Positions 9,521 to 17,980 are shown, counted from the first letter of the stretch. The stretch is 54,569 nt of DNA from JALOAD01 sp023228995 [NCBI: Candidatus Muiribacterium halophilum] (GCA_023228995.1 JALOAD010000023.1:1-54569), one strand, 5' to 3'. Made by a program: numbers and translations. The notes: generated by a model not told the origin, from the letters alone.

Positions 9521-9689
9521 AAAATCTCCTGATAATTCTAAAATGAATTAAATAATACGATAAAAATTAATATTAAAATTTATAATTTGTTTCTATTTTA
9601 ATGAAATTAATAATATAATACAAATTTTTATTTTTTTATCAGTTAGTATAATATAGTTTAAAGTGTTTTCATCCATATATAGCCTATAT

Positions 9690-9718
9690 TTGACAAAGTC
9701 TATATATAAGAATATAAA
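9690..9718 (+). promoter_or_regulatory. Consensus promoter placed for a leaderless MATE mRNA
   Basis: TTGACA (9690-9695), a 17-bp spacer, and TATAAA (9713-9718). Only six bases separate the -10 box from the ATG at 9725, so the predicted transcription start is the start codon itself. No Shine-Dalgarno sequence is present. Confidence 0.7.
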
Positions 9719-9724
9719 TAAGCT

Positions 9725-11047
9725 ATGAAAATTGATCTTAATGAAAATCCTATAAAAATATTTATATCAAATGTATTTCCTGGAATATTTTCTATGGTAA
9801 TTTTATCATTGTATATTTTATGCGATACTGCATTTATTGGTAGAGGAATCGGAGAAAATGGTCTTGCAGCATTAAATATTTGTCTTCCTGTATTTAGCTT
9901 TATATTTGGCATTGGAGTATTGCTCGGAGCTGGTGGAAGTATTCTTTTTGCAATTAGACTCCATTCTACAAAAACAAAACAAGCTTATCAATATTTTTAC
10001 ATTACTTTAATAACAGGAATAATAATATCTATTTTTATATCAATAACAGCATTAATTTTTAAAAAAAACATTATTAATGCTTTAGGTGCAACTCCAGAAT
10101 TAATAACACTTTGCAATGAATATTTACAAAATATTATTCCATTTGCTTTTTTCTTTATTTCAAACAGTATACTCGGACCATTTTTAAGAAATATGAATTC
10201 ACCAAAATTAGTTATGATATCAATGTGTCTTGGAGGAATATTAAATATAGCACTTGATTATTATTATATTTTCATAGCACAAAAAGGAATGGGTGGTGCT
10301 GCATTTGCAACAGGTTTATCAACAGTATTATCCTTTGTAATAATGAGTTTTTATATGTATTTTTTTAGAAGAATTCCAATAAAATATATTAAAATTGAAA
10401 ATCCATTAAAAAAAATTAAAAAGATTATTTCAATAGGATTTCCTTCTTTTATCGTAGAATTATCTAATGGAATTGTAATATTTTTGTTTAATTTCCAATT
10501 ATTAAAAATTGGTGGAAATCTTGCAGTAAGTGCTTATGGAATAATTGCTAATATTTCTTTAATGTGTTCAGCAATATTTTCTGGAATTGTAACTGGAATA
10601 CAACCAATATTAAGTGCTTTTTGGGGTGCAAACAGAAAAAAAGAAACATTATATTTTCTTAAATTATCAATTTTCCTTTCAGTAATTATTGGTTTTTCTT
10701 TTTATATAACAGGATTAACAAATTACAAATTCCTTATAAATATATTTACAAAAAGTTCAACTAAACTCTATGATATTGCAGCAAATGGAATTAAAATATA
10801 TTTTGCAGCTTTTATTTTAACAGGAATAAATTTGAATATATCTATATTTTATCAAGCTACAGAAAGATCATCTTTTTCAAATAAAATCAATTTTTCAAAA
10901 TGTATATTATTTGTAATAATATTTATATTAACATTACCATACTTTTTTGGAATAAATGGAGTATGGACTACAATGATTGCAACAGAAATATCAACATTAA
11001 TATTAATTTTGATTTTAAAAGACAAAAATAAAACAAAATATAATTAA
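9725..11047 (+). CDS. MATE-family multidrug/metabolite exporter
   Basis: A 440-residue, about 12-TM transporter of the MATE family (cation-coupled drug or metabolite export). The N-terminal pattern is typical: NPIKIFISNVFPGIFSM, then DTAFIGRGIGENGLAALNICLPVF and a glycine-rich LLGAGGSILFAI. The second half repeats this pattern (GFPSFIVELSNGIVIFLFN...). It is closest in style to MepA/DinF-like members. It stands alone on the plus strand, divergent from the hybrid kinase. The ATG follows a consensus promoter by six bases without a ribosome site, so translation is probably leaderless. The next in-frame ATG would remove the conserved NPIK segment. Confidence 0.92.
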   Translation: MKIDLNENPIKIFISNVFPGIFSMVILSLYILCDTAFIGRGIGENGLAALNICLPVFSFIFGIGVLLGAGGSILFAIRLHSTKTKQAYQYFYITLITGIIISIFISITALIFKKNIINALGATPELITLCNEYLQNIIPFAFFFISNSILGPFLRNMNSPKLVMISMCLGGILNIALDYYYIFIAQKGMGGAAFATGLSTVLSFVIMSFYMYFFRRIPIKYIKIENPLKKIKKIISIGFPSFIVELSNGIVIFLFNFQLLKIGGNLAVSAYGIIANISLMCSAIFSGIVTGIQPILSAFWGANRKKETLYFLKLSIFLSVIIGFSFYITGLTNYKFLINIFTKSSTKLYDIAANGIKIYFAAFILTGINLNISIFYQATERSSFSNKINFSKCILFVIIFILTLPYFFGINGVWTTMIATEISTLILILILKDKNKTKYN

Positions 11048-11075
11048 TAATTGAATCCTCTGAATTATTATACTG
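11045..11075 (+). terminator. Weak AT-rich hairpin after the MATE gene
   Basis: TAATAATT (11045-11052) pairs with AATTATTA (11063-11070) right at the stop codon, with a short T run at 11078-11082. It is weak and contains no G-C pairs in the stem, but is the only candidate 3' signal for the gene. Confidence 0.3.
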
Positions 11076-11297
11076 AATTTTTGATTTTAAATGAAGATTA
11101 AAAAAATATGTCTGACAGCAATTACGAGAACTCGATATAATTTTTTCAATATATAAACAACAAAGATATTATGAAAATAAAAAGTTAAATGAAATATAAA
11201 ACTTTGAAACATTTGAAAAACTTATAAAAATACATGGATGTATTTTAGAGTTTGAAATGTAATAAAAAAAATTATAGGATTTAATTTTTTTTAAGTT

Positions 11298-11318
11298 TTA
11301 ATGTTCAGTGAACATTAA
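11298..11318. repeat. 21-bp palindrome TTAATGTTCA-G-TGAACATTAA
   Basis: A perfect inverted repeat with 10-bp arms around a single central G. The same core, AATGTTCA-N-TGAACATT, occurs four times at 41602-41690 and once at 54201-54219. It could be a protein-binding site or part of a small mobile element. Confidence 0.75.
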
Positions 11319-11475
11319 TTTTGACAGACATATTTGTTTTAATCGTATTTATAGGATTTGAATTTTTGAAAGTTAGTCGAAAATTATATTTCTTTATTAG
11401 AATTAGAAAAGATAAATCTGTTTTTGAAGGTTTTTACTAAAAAGAAAATTGATAATATATAAAAATCAAAAACAG

Positions 11476-11613
11476 ATCCCGGCTCAGAATCATGCCGGGA
11501 TGACAGTTTCTAAGAATCATGCCGGGATGACAGTTTCTAAGAATCATGCCGGGATGACAGTTTATAAGAATCATGCCGGGATGACAGTTTATAAGAATCA
11601 TGCCGGGATGACA
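11476..11613. repeat. Tandem array of REP-like units, 27-bp period
   Basis: A full 30-bp palindromic unit (11476-11505; arms ATCCCGGC and GCCGGGAT) is followed by four 27-bp units at 11506, 11533, 11560 and 11587. Each contains GAATCATGCCGGGATGACA behind GTTTCTAA or GTTTATAA. Only the first unit retains both palindrome arms; the others carry the right half only. The array is GC-rich against an AT-rich background and resembles dispersed REP/MITE-type palindromes known from many bacterial genomes. There are no unique spacers, so this is not CRISPR. Confidence 0.9.
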
Positions 11614-11683
11614 TTTTTTTATATGTAATTTACTTTGATACGACATTATATTGATTTTTGTTTATTTAATCAAAGGACTCAAT

Positions 11684-12904
11684 TTATTTTAATCTTGCAA
11701 GTCTTTCATTTGGAGATACTATTGATGTTATTCTTATTCCAAAGTTTTCATCAATTACAACAACTTCACCTTTTGCAATAAGTTTTCCATTCACAAGCAC
11801 ATCAATTGATTCACCTGCTAGTCTTTCAAGTTCTATTACAGAACCTGTTCCAAGTTCAAGAATATCTTTTACAAGCATTCTTGTTCTACCAAGTTCAACA
11901 GTTATTTCAAGTGGAACATCTAGTAAAAGATCTATATTTGAAGGTAAATCAACAAGTTCTTCCTGCTCAAGATCTGCAAATTCAACTGAACTTACATCAT
12001 CTTCCTTATAATTTCTTATTTTTTTAGCAGCAACTACACCTGGAGTTGGTTCTCTTCTTTTCTTTTTCTTTGGTCTTGGAGCAACATATTCTTCTTCATA
12101 CTCTTCTTCAAACTCTTCCTCATCTTGTTCTATTTCTGACAATGAAGAATCAGCAGTACCAGAAAGCATAGAATCAATTTCTTCTTGGGATAATTCGCCA
12201 GATGAAACTTCTTTTGTTGGAATAATTGGTTGTGCTTTTGAAGAAGTTTTCATTATTTTTGACAATATTTCTTTGGCTTGTTCTATTTTTACAAGAATTA
12301 TTAGTTTTGATGATTCAGAATCACTTAAAGCAAGATCAAAAGTAACTGCAACAACATCACCTTCAAGTCCAAGAGCATTTATATCACCTTTTGCATTTAT
12401 TTTTGGAGGAATATATCTTGCTGCAATGTCATAACGATTTTTCCATAACATTACAACTGAACCTAATATTTGATCAAAAAAAGCTTCTGTTGCTGATAAA
12501 AATTCAGGGTCAAGATTTTCAACTTCTGCTCCACCTAACATCATTGAAGCAATACTTTTTATAAATTCCTGAGAAATAAATACATTAGAATCAAATACAA
12601 AACCTTCATTAAAATTCATTTCCATTACAGAATGACCAGCAACATCATTAGATATATTATTTATTTTATCTGTTTTAAGATCAGCAAATTCACAATGTGC
12701 ATTTTCATCACTTGATAAAGTTAAAAGTACAGAAGCTGCTCCATTTGAAAGCAATACAAAAAATTCTTTAAGAGCTTCAAGCTCTTCTGGAGAAAACTTA
12801 TCATTTTTAGAATTTCCTCCACCGTCTCCACCACCACTTTTTCCTGATGAGGCTCCAGTTAGAAGAGCATCTATTTCGTCTTGGGTTAATAAGGTATCAC
12901 TCAT
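11684..12904 (-). CDS. fliY: Flagellar motor switch protein FliY (CheC-like domain plus FliN/SpoA domain)
   Basis: A 406-residue switch-complex protein of the C-ring. Residues 7-15 (TQDEIDALL) form the FliM/FliY-type N-terminal motif that in other bacteria binds CheY-P. About 38-215 is a CheC/CheX-like domain, and about 320-400 is the SpoA/FliN domain (NIDLLLDVPLEITVELGRTR...) that builds the ring and sets rotation direction. Unusually, a second copy of the peptide motif, SQEEIDSML (239-248), lies between the CheC-like and SpoA domains, ahead of a very acidic stretch (about 258-272) and a KKKKRR patch. The gene overlaps fliM by four bases and is the last of the flagellar run. Because it carries the FliN domain, no separate fliN is needed. 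Confidence 0.93.
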   Translation of the reverse strand: MSDTLLTQDEIDALLTGASSGKSGGGDGGGNSKNDKFSPEELEALKEFFVLLSNGAASVLLTLSSDENAHCEFADLKTDKINNISNDVAGHSVMEMNFNEGFVFDSNVFISQEFIKSIASMMLGGAEVENLDPEFLSATEAFFDQILGSVVMLWKNRYDIAARYIPPKINAKGDINALGLEGDVVAVTFDLALSDSESSKLIILVKIEQAKEILSKIMKTSSKAQPIIPTKEVSSGELSQEEIDSMLSGTADSSLSEIEQDEEEFEEEYEEEYVAPRPKKKKRREPTPGVVAAKKIRNYKEDDVSSVEFADLEQEELVDLPSNIDLLLDVPLEITVELGRTRMLVKDILELGTGSVIELERLAGESIDVLVNGKLIAKGEVVVIDENFGIRITSIVSPNERLARLK

Positions 12905-13971
12905 AGATTCAGAGCCTCCTCTTCGTCTTTTATTATATCTTTTATCACAACTGCAATTTTTTTGCCTTTTTTACCAGGTCTTGAAGAAAATTTTAATGCA
13001 CCATTAACAGTAACATTTAATTTATCGGTCAATTTTGTATTTAACTTAATCATATCACCTGTTCTTAATGATAAAAATTCATGCACATCGAGACCTGCCC
13101 GTCCAAGCTCTACAACCATTGGTATTTTTACTCTTTTTATCTTTGTTTCAAGATTTATAAGGTTTTCTGATGATATTTCTTTTTTCTTTGGTTTAAACCA
13201 TGATTGAGTAGTAAGTTTTGAAATAATCGGTTCAAGCACAATATAAGGAATACATAAATTCATTATTCCTTCAGCTTCTCCTATTTTAACTTCAAAAGTT
13301 ACAAGTAAAACCATTTCATTCGGTGGTACAATCTGTGTAAACTGAGGATTACTTTCAATAAATTCAATTTTTGGCGAAAGTTCTATAACCTGAAGCCATG
13401 CTTCTTTAAAATATTCAAGAATTTTTACAATTACTCTGGATATAACAGATTCTTCTATATCTGTAAGTATTCTAAGTTTATCTAAAGTTCTTCCCTGTCC
13501 ACCAAATAATTTATCAAGAACAGAAAAAACAATATTAAGATTTATTTCAATAACTGAATTGCCTTCTAAAGTTCCCATTGATATTATTGATAAAAATGTT
13601 GGGTTTGAAAGAGTTCTTGTAAATTCTTCATAAGTTAACTGATCAACAGATACTACATCAAAATGAACTATTGCTCTAAGTGTTGTTGATAAATATGTAC
13701 TTACAAGTCTTGAAAAAGCTTCATGAATTCTATTTAAAGTTCTTAACTGTTCTTTTGCAAACTTATCAGGTCTTTTAAAATCATATATTTTTATTTTTTT
13801 ATTATCAATTTTATTAACTGGAGCTTGATTAGCTTGGGAAGGTGTGAATGCAGAAACTCCTCCTGCTGCACTATTGGCAGTAGAAGGACCTTTTTCAGCT
13901 GGCGAACCTCCGCCGGAAATGGACGATAATAAGGCATCTATCTCATCCTGATTTAAAATTTCCTGAGCCAT
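12901..13971 (-). CDS. fliM: Flagellar motor switch protein FliM
   Basis: A 356-residue C-ring protein. It has the N-terminal CheY-P-binding motif LNQDEIDALLSSI (6-18), a Gly/Ala/Ser-rich linker (about 19-55), the FliM middle domain (KIYDFKRPDKFAKEQLRTL, then IHEAFSRLVSTYLSTTLR), and a C-terminal SpoA domain (about 285-350, VVELGRAGLDVHEFLSLRTG). It interacts with FliG and FliY and receives the chemotaxis signal. Its stop overlaps the fliY start by four bases and fliL ends 14 bp upstream, so it lies in one transcript with flbD-motA-motB-fliL. Confidence 0.95.
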   Translation of the reverse strand: MAQEILNQDEIDALLSSISGGGSPAEKGPSTANSAAGGVSAFTPSQANQAPVNKIDNKKIKIYDFKRPDKFAKEQLRTLNRIHEAFSRLVSTYLSTTLRAIVHFDVVSVDQLTYEEFTRTLSNPTFLSIISMGTLEGNSVIEINLNIVFSVLDKLFGGQGRTLDKLRILTDIEESVISRVIVKILEYFKEAWLQVIELSPKIEFIESNPQFTQIVPPNEMVLLVTFEVKIGEAEGIMNLCIPYIVLEPIISKLTTQSWFKPKKKEISSENLINLETKIKRVKIPMVVELGRAGLDVHEFLSLRTGDMIKLNTKLTDKLNVTVNGALKFSSRPGKKGKKIAVVIKDIIKDEEEALNL

Positions 13972-13985
13972 TTAAACTCCTGTTT

Positions 13986-14477
13986 TTACTGTACTAGGAA
14001 ATCAAGAAAATAAACAGCAACTATTTCTTTTACTTTCCCATCAAATATACCGCCACCTAGTTCTTGCTTTAAATCTTCGTTTAATTTTATCCTAATTTCT
14101 TCATTAAGTTTTCCACTCTGATAATCTGCTATTGCTTCCTGTGCAGATTTACTTACTAATATTTTATTAACTGAATCTCTCACCAAACCAAGTTTCTGAC
14201 CTATTGCAATAGAAACTTCTGTTTCTGAAAGTCCTAATTCAATTCTAACCTTAATAATACCATTGTTATCTGATGTAGGAACTAAAAATTCTTCAAGCTG
14301 CAACTTTACTTTTTCTGGTATTTTAAATTTGGAGGTATCAATCTGATTCTGACTAACAAAAACCCTCTTTGCTACTACAAAAGATATTCCAACTACTAAT
14401 ATTATTCCAATTACTCCTAATATTGCGACAATTAAGTATTTAATCATTGGATTTCCGGTTTTTACTTCTTCAGCCAT
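13986..14477 (-). CDS. fliL: Flagellar basal-body-associated protein FliL
   Basis: A 163-residue, single-pass inner-membrane protein. It has a short cytosolic tail, one TM helix (about 13-34, YLIVAILGVIGIILVVGISF) and a periplasmic domain with the FliL pattern (LQLEEFLVPTS...IIKVRIELGLSE), ending in VYFLDFLVQ. FliL stabilises the stator around the rotor. GGAGG precedes the ATG. It sits between motB and fliM, the usual order in spirochaete-type flagellar operons. Confidence 0.92.
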   Translation of the reverse strand: MAEEVKTGNPMIKYLIVAILGVIGIILVVGISFVVAKRVFVSQNQIDTSKFKIPEKVKLQLEEFLVPTSDNNGIIKVRIELGLSETEVSIAIGQKLGLVRDSVNKILVSKSAQEAIADYQSGKLNEEIRIKLNEDLKQELGGGIFDGKVKEIVAVYFLDFLVQ

Positions 14478-14540
14478 TTTTCCTCCACGGTAAATGTAAA
14501 TAAAGTTGTACCATATGCATAAATATCGGAATTATTAAAT

Positions 14541-15590
14541 TTAATCTTTAATTAAATCAGAATTTAATATAATAATATCAACTCTTCTGTTTTCTGCCCT
14601 TTCTTTTTCTGTAAACTCTCTATCATCAGATTTTACAGATACAGGATAATATTCTCCGTATCCAGCTGATGAAAATCTTTTTGGAGATAATTTTTGTTTT
14701 TCAACAAAATATCTTAATACATTAGTAGCTCTTGCAGCTGATAATTCCCAGTTTGTTGCAAATTTCTTTGCAAGTTCATAACCAATAGGAACATCATCTG
14801 TATGACCTTCAACTCTAATATGTCTATCTAGTTTATTTAAAACTTCACCAATTTTTTGCAAAACAATATTATTATCATTTTTCCATGTTTCAAGACCTGT
14901 TTCAAAAAAAGCATTTCCTTGTATTCTAACAACAATTCCTCTTTCATTTGTATAAACACCAAGTCTTATTCTATCCTCATAGCTTTTCGCTTTACCTTGT
15001 TTTTCAAGTTCTCTGTTTTTTTGTTCTAAAGCTTTTTGTATTTCTCCAAGCTCTTTAAATATCATGTCGTTTTCAGCTTCAAGTTTACTCGCTTCAATTT
15101 GAGCACCGATAGGAGTAAGTTTTTTAAGATCTCTCTGAATCGATTCAGTTTTTTCAATAGCTTTTTTTAACATTTCATTATTTTCTTTTGAACTTTCTTT
15201 AAATTCTGAACTCTCAGTCGCTTGACTGCTCTTACCTGATTTTAATTCTTGTTCTTTTTTTTCCATATCTTCAAGTATTTTTTTAAGTGATGAGATTTTT
15301 GTCATCTCTTCTTTTATTTTTTCTTGAATTTCTTGTTCCTCTTTTGATCTTAACTTTGTAGGTTTTGCTTTTTTTGCTTTTTTCTGCATACCCTGTTTTA
15401 CTGGTGAACCACCGTCAAGAACAAAAAAAGCTCCTTTAAATGATTCAACAATCTGTTCAAATTTTGCTTTATCAATAGATGACATTGAAAAAAGCAATAC
15501 AAAGAACGTCAAAAGAAGTGTCATACAATCTCCAAATGTAAGAACCCATGCGGGTGCTCCAGGTGGTGGACACTTTACTTTTCTTGCCAT
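14541..15590 (-). CDS. motB: Flagellar motor stator protein MotB
   Basis: A 349-residue stator subunit. The N-terminus PPPGAPAWVLTFGDCMTLLLT contains the plug/TM region and the proton-channel aspartate (D21). A long Lys/Glu-rich coiled coil follows (about 70-200), longer than in E. coli MotB. The C-terminal OmpA/Pal-type peptidoglycan-binding domain is clear (VEGHTDDVPIGYELAKKFAT, then LSAARATNVLRYF). It anchors the MotA-MotB ion channel to the cell wall. The gene begins two bases after the motA stop. Confidence 0.96.
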   Translation of the reverse strand: MARKVKCPPPGAPAWVLTFGDCMTLLLTFFVLLFSMSSIDKAKFEQIVESFKGAFFVLDGGSPVKQGMQKKAKKAKPTKLRSKEEQEIQEKIKEEMTKISSLKKILEDMEKKEQELKSGKSSQATESSEFKESSKENNEMLKKAIEKTESIQRDLKKLTPIGAQIEASKLEAENDMIFKELGEIQKALEQKNRELEKQGKAKSYEDRIRLGVYTNERGIVVRIQGNAFFETGLETWKNDNNIVLQKIGEVLNKLDRHIRVEGHTDDVPIGYELAKKFATNWELSAARATNVLRYFVEKQKLSPKRFSSAGYGEYYPVSVKSDDREFTEKERAENRRVDIIILNSDLIKD

Positions 15591-15592
15591 TA

Positions 15593-16384
15593 TTATTCTC
15601 CTCCAGCTTCTGCAGTATCAGCTTCATCAGCAACTTCAGATTGCCTAAGTGATGGTGGCAGAAAAGCTTTGAGTTTTTCTTCTACTATTCTTGGATTATC
15701 ACCAGCCTGAATTGATAAAAGTCCTTCAAGCATAATATATTTAATAATTATTTCATCTGAACTTTTTCCACCTAATTTATTTGCAATTGGGATAAATATA
15801 AAGTTTGCAGCAACAGCTCCATAAAATGTTGTTATAAGAGCAACTGCCATTCCAGGTCCAAGTGCTGAAGGATCACTAAGTTGTCCAAGCATTTTAATAA
15901 GTCCAATAAGAGTTCCTATCATACCAAAAGCAGGTGCTAAATCTCCCATCTTTTGAATAACATCTTTACCTGAACTATGTCTTGTTTCAAGATATTCAAT
16001 TTCAGTTTCTAAAATTCTTCTAACTAGATCAGGATCAGTACCATCAACAACAAGCTGAATACCTTTTTTAAAAAATGGATCTTCAACTTTTTCAACATCA
16101 TCTTCAAGTGCAAGAAGACCTTCTCTTCTTGCTTTTTCTGCAAAACTTACAAGTGAGGAAATTGACTCCATAGGATTATATGTTTCTTCAAAAAAAGCTT
16201 TTTTTATAATATCAGGTAATGCTTTAATCTGATCTAGTGAAAATGATATAAAAACACCTCCAAGAGATCCTCCAAAAACAATTAGAACTGATGGTATATC
16301 AATAAATGCTGGTATATCACTTCCCATTCCTGAAAGTATAAGTACAGTACCTAATATTAATCCTATGAGTGTGGCTTTATCCAT
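15593..16384 (-). CDS. motA: Flagellar motor stator protein MotA
   Basis: A 263-residue, four-TM stator subunit. TM1-TM2 lie at about 4-48 (LIGLILGTVLILSGMG, then IPSVLIVFGGSLGGVFISFS). A cytosolic loop with charged residues for FliG contact follows, and TM3-TM4 lie at about 150-205 (GDLAPAFGMIGTLIGLIKML, then GPGMAVALITTFYGAVAANF). With MotB it forms the ion channel that drives rotation. The ATG follows the flbD stop without a gap. Confidence 0.96.
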   Translation of the reverse strand: MDKATLIGLILGTVLILSGMGSDIPAFIDIPSVLIVFGGSLGGVFISFSLDQIKALPDIIKKAFFEETYNPMESISSLVSFAEKARREGLLALEDDVEKVEDPFFKKGIQLVVDGTDPDLVRRILETEIEYLETRHSSGKDVIQKMGDLAPAFGMIGTLIGLIKMLGQLSDPSALGPGMAVALITTFYGAVAANFIFIPIANKLGGKSSDEIIIKYIMLEGLLSIQAGDNPRIVEEKLKAFLPPSLRQSEVADEADTAEAGGE

Positions 16385-16585
16385 TTATTTAGAACCTCCA
16401 GCTATACCAAATATTTTTCTTTTAACTTCAATATATTTATCGACAATATACTCAGGAGTTTCTTTTACCACAAGTTTTTTACCGGTAATCAAAGTTATTA
16501 CAGTATCTGGATTTTTATCTATTTTTTCAATTTGATCAGGATTAATATAGTAATCATGTCCATTCAATTCGGTAACTTTAAGCAT
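16385..16585 (-). CDS. flbD: Flagellar FlbD family protein
   Basis: A 66-residue protein of the small FlbD/SwrD family. The pattern LKVTELNGHDYYINPDQIEK, then TVITLITGKKLVVKETPEYIVDK is typical. SwrD in Bacillus increases stator function and swarming power; a similar role is inferred here because motA follows directly. GGAG precedes the ATG. The gene begins only 19 bases after the 5'-nucleotidase-like gene, so read-through from that gene is likely. Confidence 0.92.
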   Translation of the reverse strand: MLKVTELNGHDYYINPDQIEKIDKNPDTVITLITGKKLVVKETPEYIVDKYIEVKRKIFGIAGGSK

Positions 16586-16604
16586 ATTTTCTCCTTTTTT
16601 AAAC

Positions 16605-17921
16605 CTATAACTGATTTTTCATAGCATTTACAACAAGTTCTCTTATAGTAAATTCAAGAGTATTCTTATCAAAACCTTTTAAATTAAAAGTATCATTTTT
16701 TTCAGCTAGATAAGAATTTGTAACAACTTTATATATTTTATCAGCATCAATATCTTTATATTTTAAAATCCATGGATCATCAAGAAGATCTTTTCCTTTA
16801 ACATTTAAAACGACTCCCATATTACCAAATGGGAATATATTAAAAATATCTCTTACACTAACTGGACCTTTTCTTATATAATCTCTTATTCCAGAATTAT
16901 TAAGTTGTGCAAAATCACTTTCTGTTGATTTTTCAAGTAATGTACAAAGATATATAAATAACTCTGAAATATCTTCATCGGATTTTTTTATATCTTTTTC
17001 TGAATAACCAATTATCTCATTCAATTCTTTTTCAACTTCTTCATTATATAAATCAACTATTTCCTGAACATTTTGTTTTTTACTAAGATACTCAGAAGTT
17101 ACAGCATAAAGGTTATAATCAACTTTTTTTATTTTTTTATCAAAATCTATTTTCAAATGCCCAAGATTCCTATAATAAGAACCAGCATGATAAACTCTTG
17201 TTTTACCATAATAAGTAACTCTTGATTTAACAGTATGACTATGCCCACCTAATATTATATCAGGAGAAAAAAGACTTGCTACAAGTTCATCTTCTCTAAA
17301 CCCATTATGACTTAACATAATTGTAATATCAGGTCTTTCATCAAGTATTATTTGAGAATATCTTTGTTGAACATCTTCAAGTTCTAAAATTTTTATACCT
17401 TTAAGATTTTCAGCGGTTACACTAAGATTTGTAAGCGGAGTCAAAAGACCTGTAACTAGAATTTTTATACCTTTATAATCAATAATGTCATATTCTTTAA
17501 ATACTGGACTTTTATCATTTTCATTTATCATATTTAGACAAATTGTATTTACATTATATTTATCTGTAAGTTCTATAAGATTATTTATACCATAACCTAC
17601 ATCATGATTTCCAGGAACAAATCCATTATAATCCTCCATACCCATAATTAACATTTGAGGTTCACCTTTAAATTTATCATTAACATAAGCTCCATGCATT
17701 GTATCACCAGTATCAAATAAAAGACTTTCTGGATATTTTCTTCTCAATACATCAATAAGACCAAAAAAATAACCAGCTCCACCTCTTTTTATATTTGTTT
17801 CAATATCAATTTCTTCAATTAATCTACCATGTGTATCACCAGCAAACATTATTGAAATACTTTCACTAAATACCAAAATTGAAAAACATAATACAAAACA
17901 CATTAAAATAAACTTTTTCAT
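16605..17921 (-). CDS. Secreted 5'-nucleotidase / 2',3'-cyclic phosphodiesterase-like metallophosphoesterase
   Basis: A 438-residue exported enzyme. Signal peptide at 1-19, then a calcineurin-like dinuclear-metal domain with GDTHG (28-32), DTGDTMHG, GNHD, LSHNG and GGHSH motifs. The C-terminal 5'-nucleotidase domain follows (about 290-438, with QLNNSGIRDYIRKGPVSVRD and FPFGNMGVVL). It is expected to release phosphate from nucleotides or related esters in the periplasm, for scavenging. AGGAG precedes the ATG. It is the gene directly upstream of flbD, a place where flgE is found in the spirochaete operon. The C-terminal domain is somewhat short compared with UshA. Confidence 0.88.
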   Translation of the reverse strand: MKKFILMCFVLCFSILVFSESISIMFAGDTHGRLIEEIDIETNIKRGGAGYFFGLIDVLRRKYPESLLFDTGDTMHGAYVNDKFKGEPQMLIMGMEDYNGFVPGNHDVGYGINNLIELTDKYNVNTICLNMINENDKSPVFKEYDIIDYKGIKILVTGLLTPLTNLSVTAENLKGIKILELEDVQQRYSQIILDERPDITIMLSHNGFREDELVASLFSPDIILGGHSHTVKSRVTYYGKTRVYHAGSYYRNLGHLKIDFDKKIKKVDYNLYAVTSEYLSKKQNVQEIVDLYNEEVEKELNEIIGYSEKDIKKSDEDISELFIYLCTLLEKSTESDFAQLNNSGIRDYIRKGPVSVRDIFNIFPFGNMGVVLNVKGKDLLDDPWILKYKDIDADKIYKVVTNSYLAEKNDTFNLKGFDKNTLEFTIRELVVNAMKNQL

Positions 17922-17980
17922 TTACAACTCCTAATAACTTTATTATTTATTTTTTTAAAGCATTAAATTTTATAAAATTC

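Larger units (their letters stand above)
11048..11683. repeat. Gene-free 636-bp block: expanded copy of the dispersed intergenic repeat
   Basis: No credible gene lies here. 11096-11179 is the left arm of the element seen at 360-443, and 11642-11686 is the right arm (compare 477-521). Relative to the compact copy, about 290 bp has been added between the left arm and the palindrome (roughly 11180-11468); that segment contains ATACATGGATGTAT and the 21-bp palindrome at 11298-11318. The palindrome itself has been expanded into a tandem array (11476-11613). The right arm runs up to the fliY stop codon. Confidence 0.75.

Noticed and set aside
9700-9912. Minus-strand open frame opposite the start of the MATE gene
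   Set aside because: It is the antisense frame of a clear transporter gene and lacks a ribosome site or recognisable product. Similar antisense frames opposite RND, fliY, rny and others were dropped for the same reason.
11476-11613. Possible CRISPR array
   Set aside because: Units are directly adjacent without unique spacers, and no cas genes are present. The same applies to the 23-bp array at 41602-41690.
11437-11646. Minus-strand open frame with a repeated CHPGMILIN peptide
   Set aside because: It is a translation of the 27-bp-period REP-like array (27 is a multiple of three, so the frame stays open). It has no ribosome site and no family resemblance.
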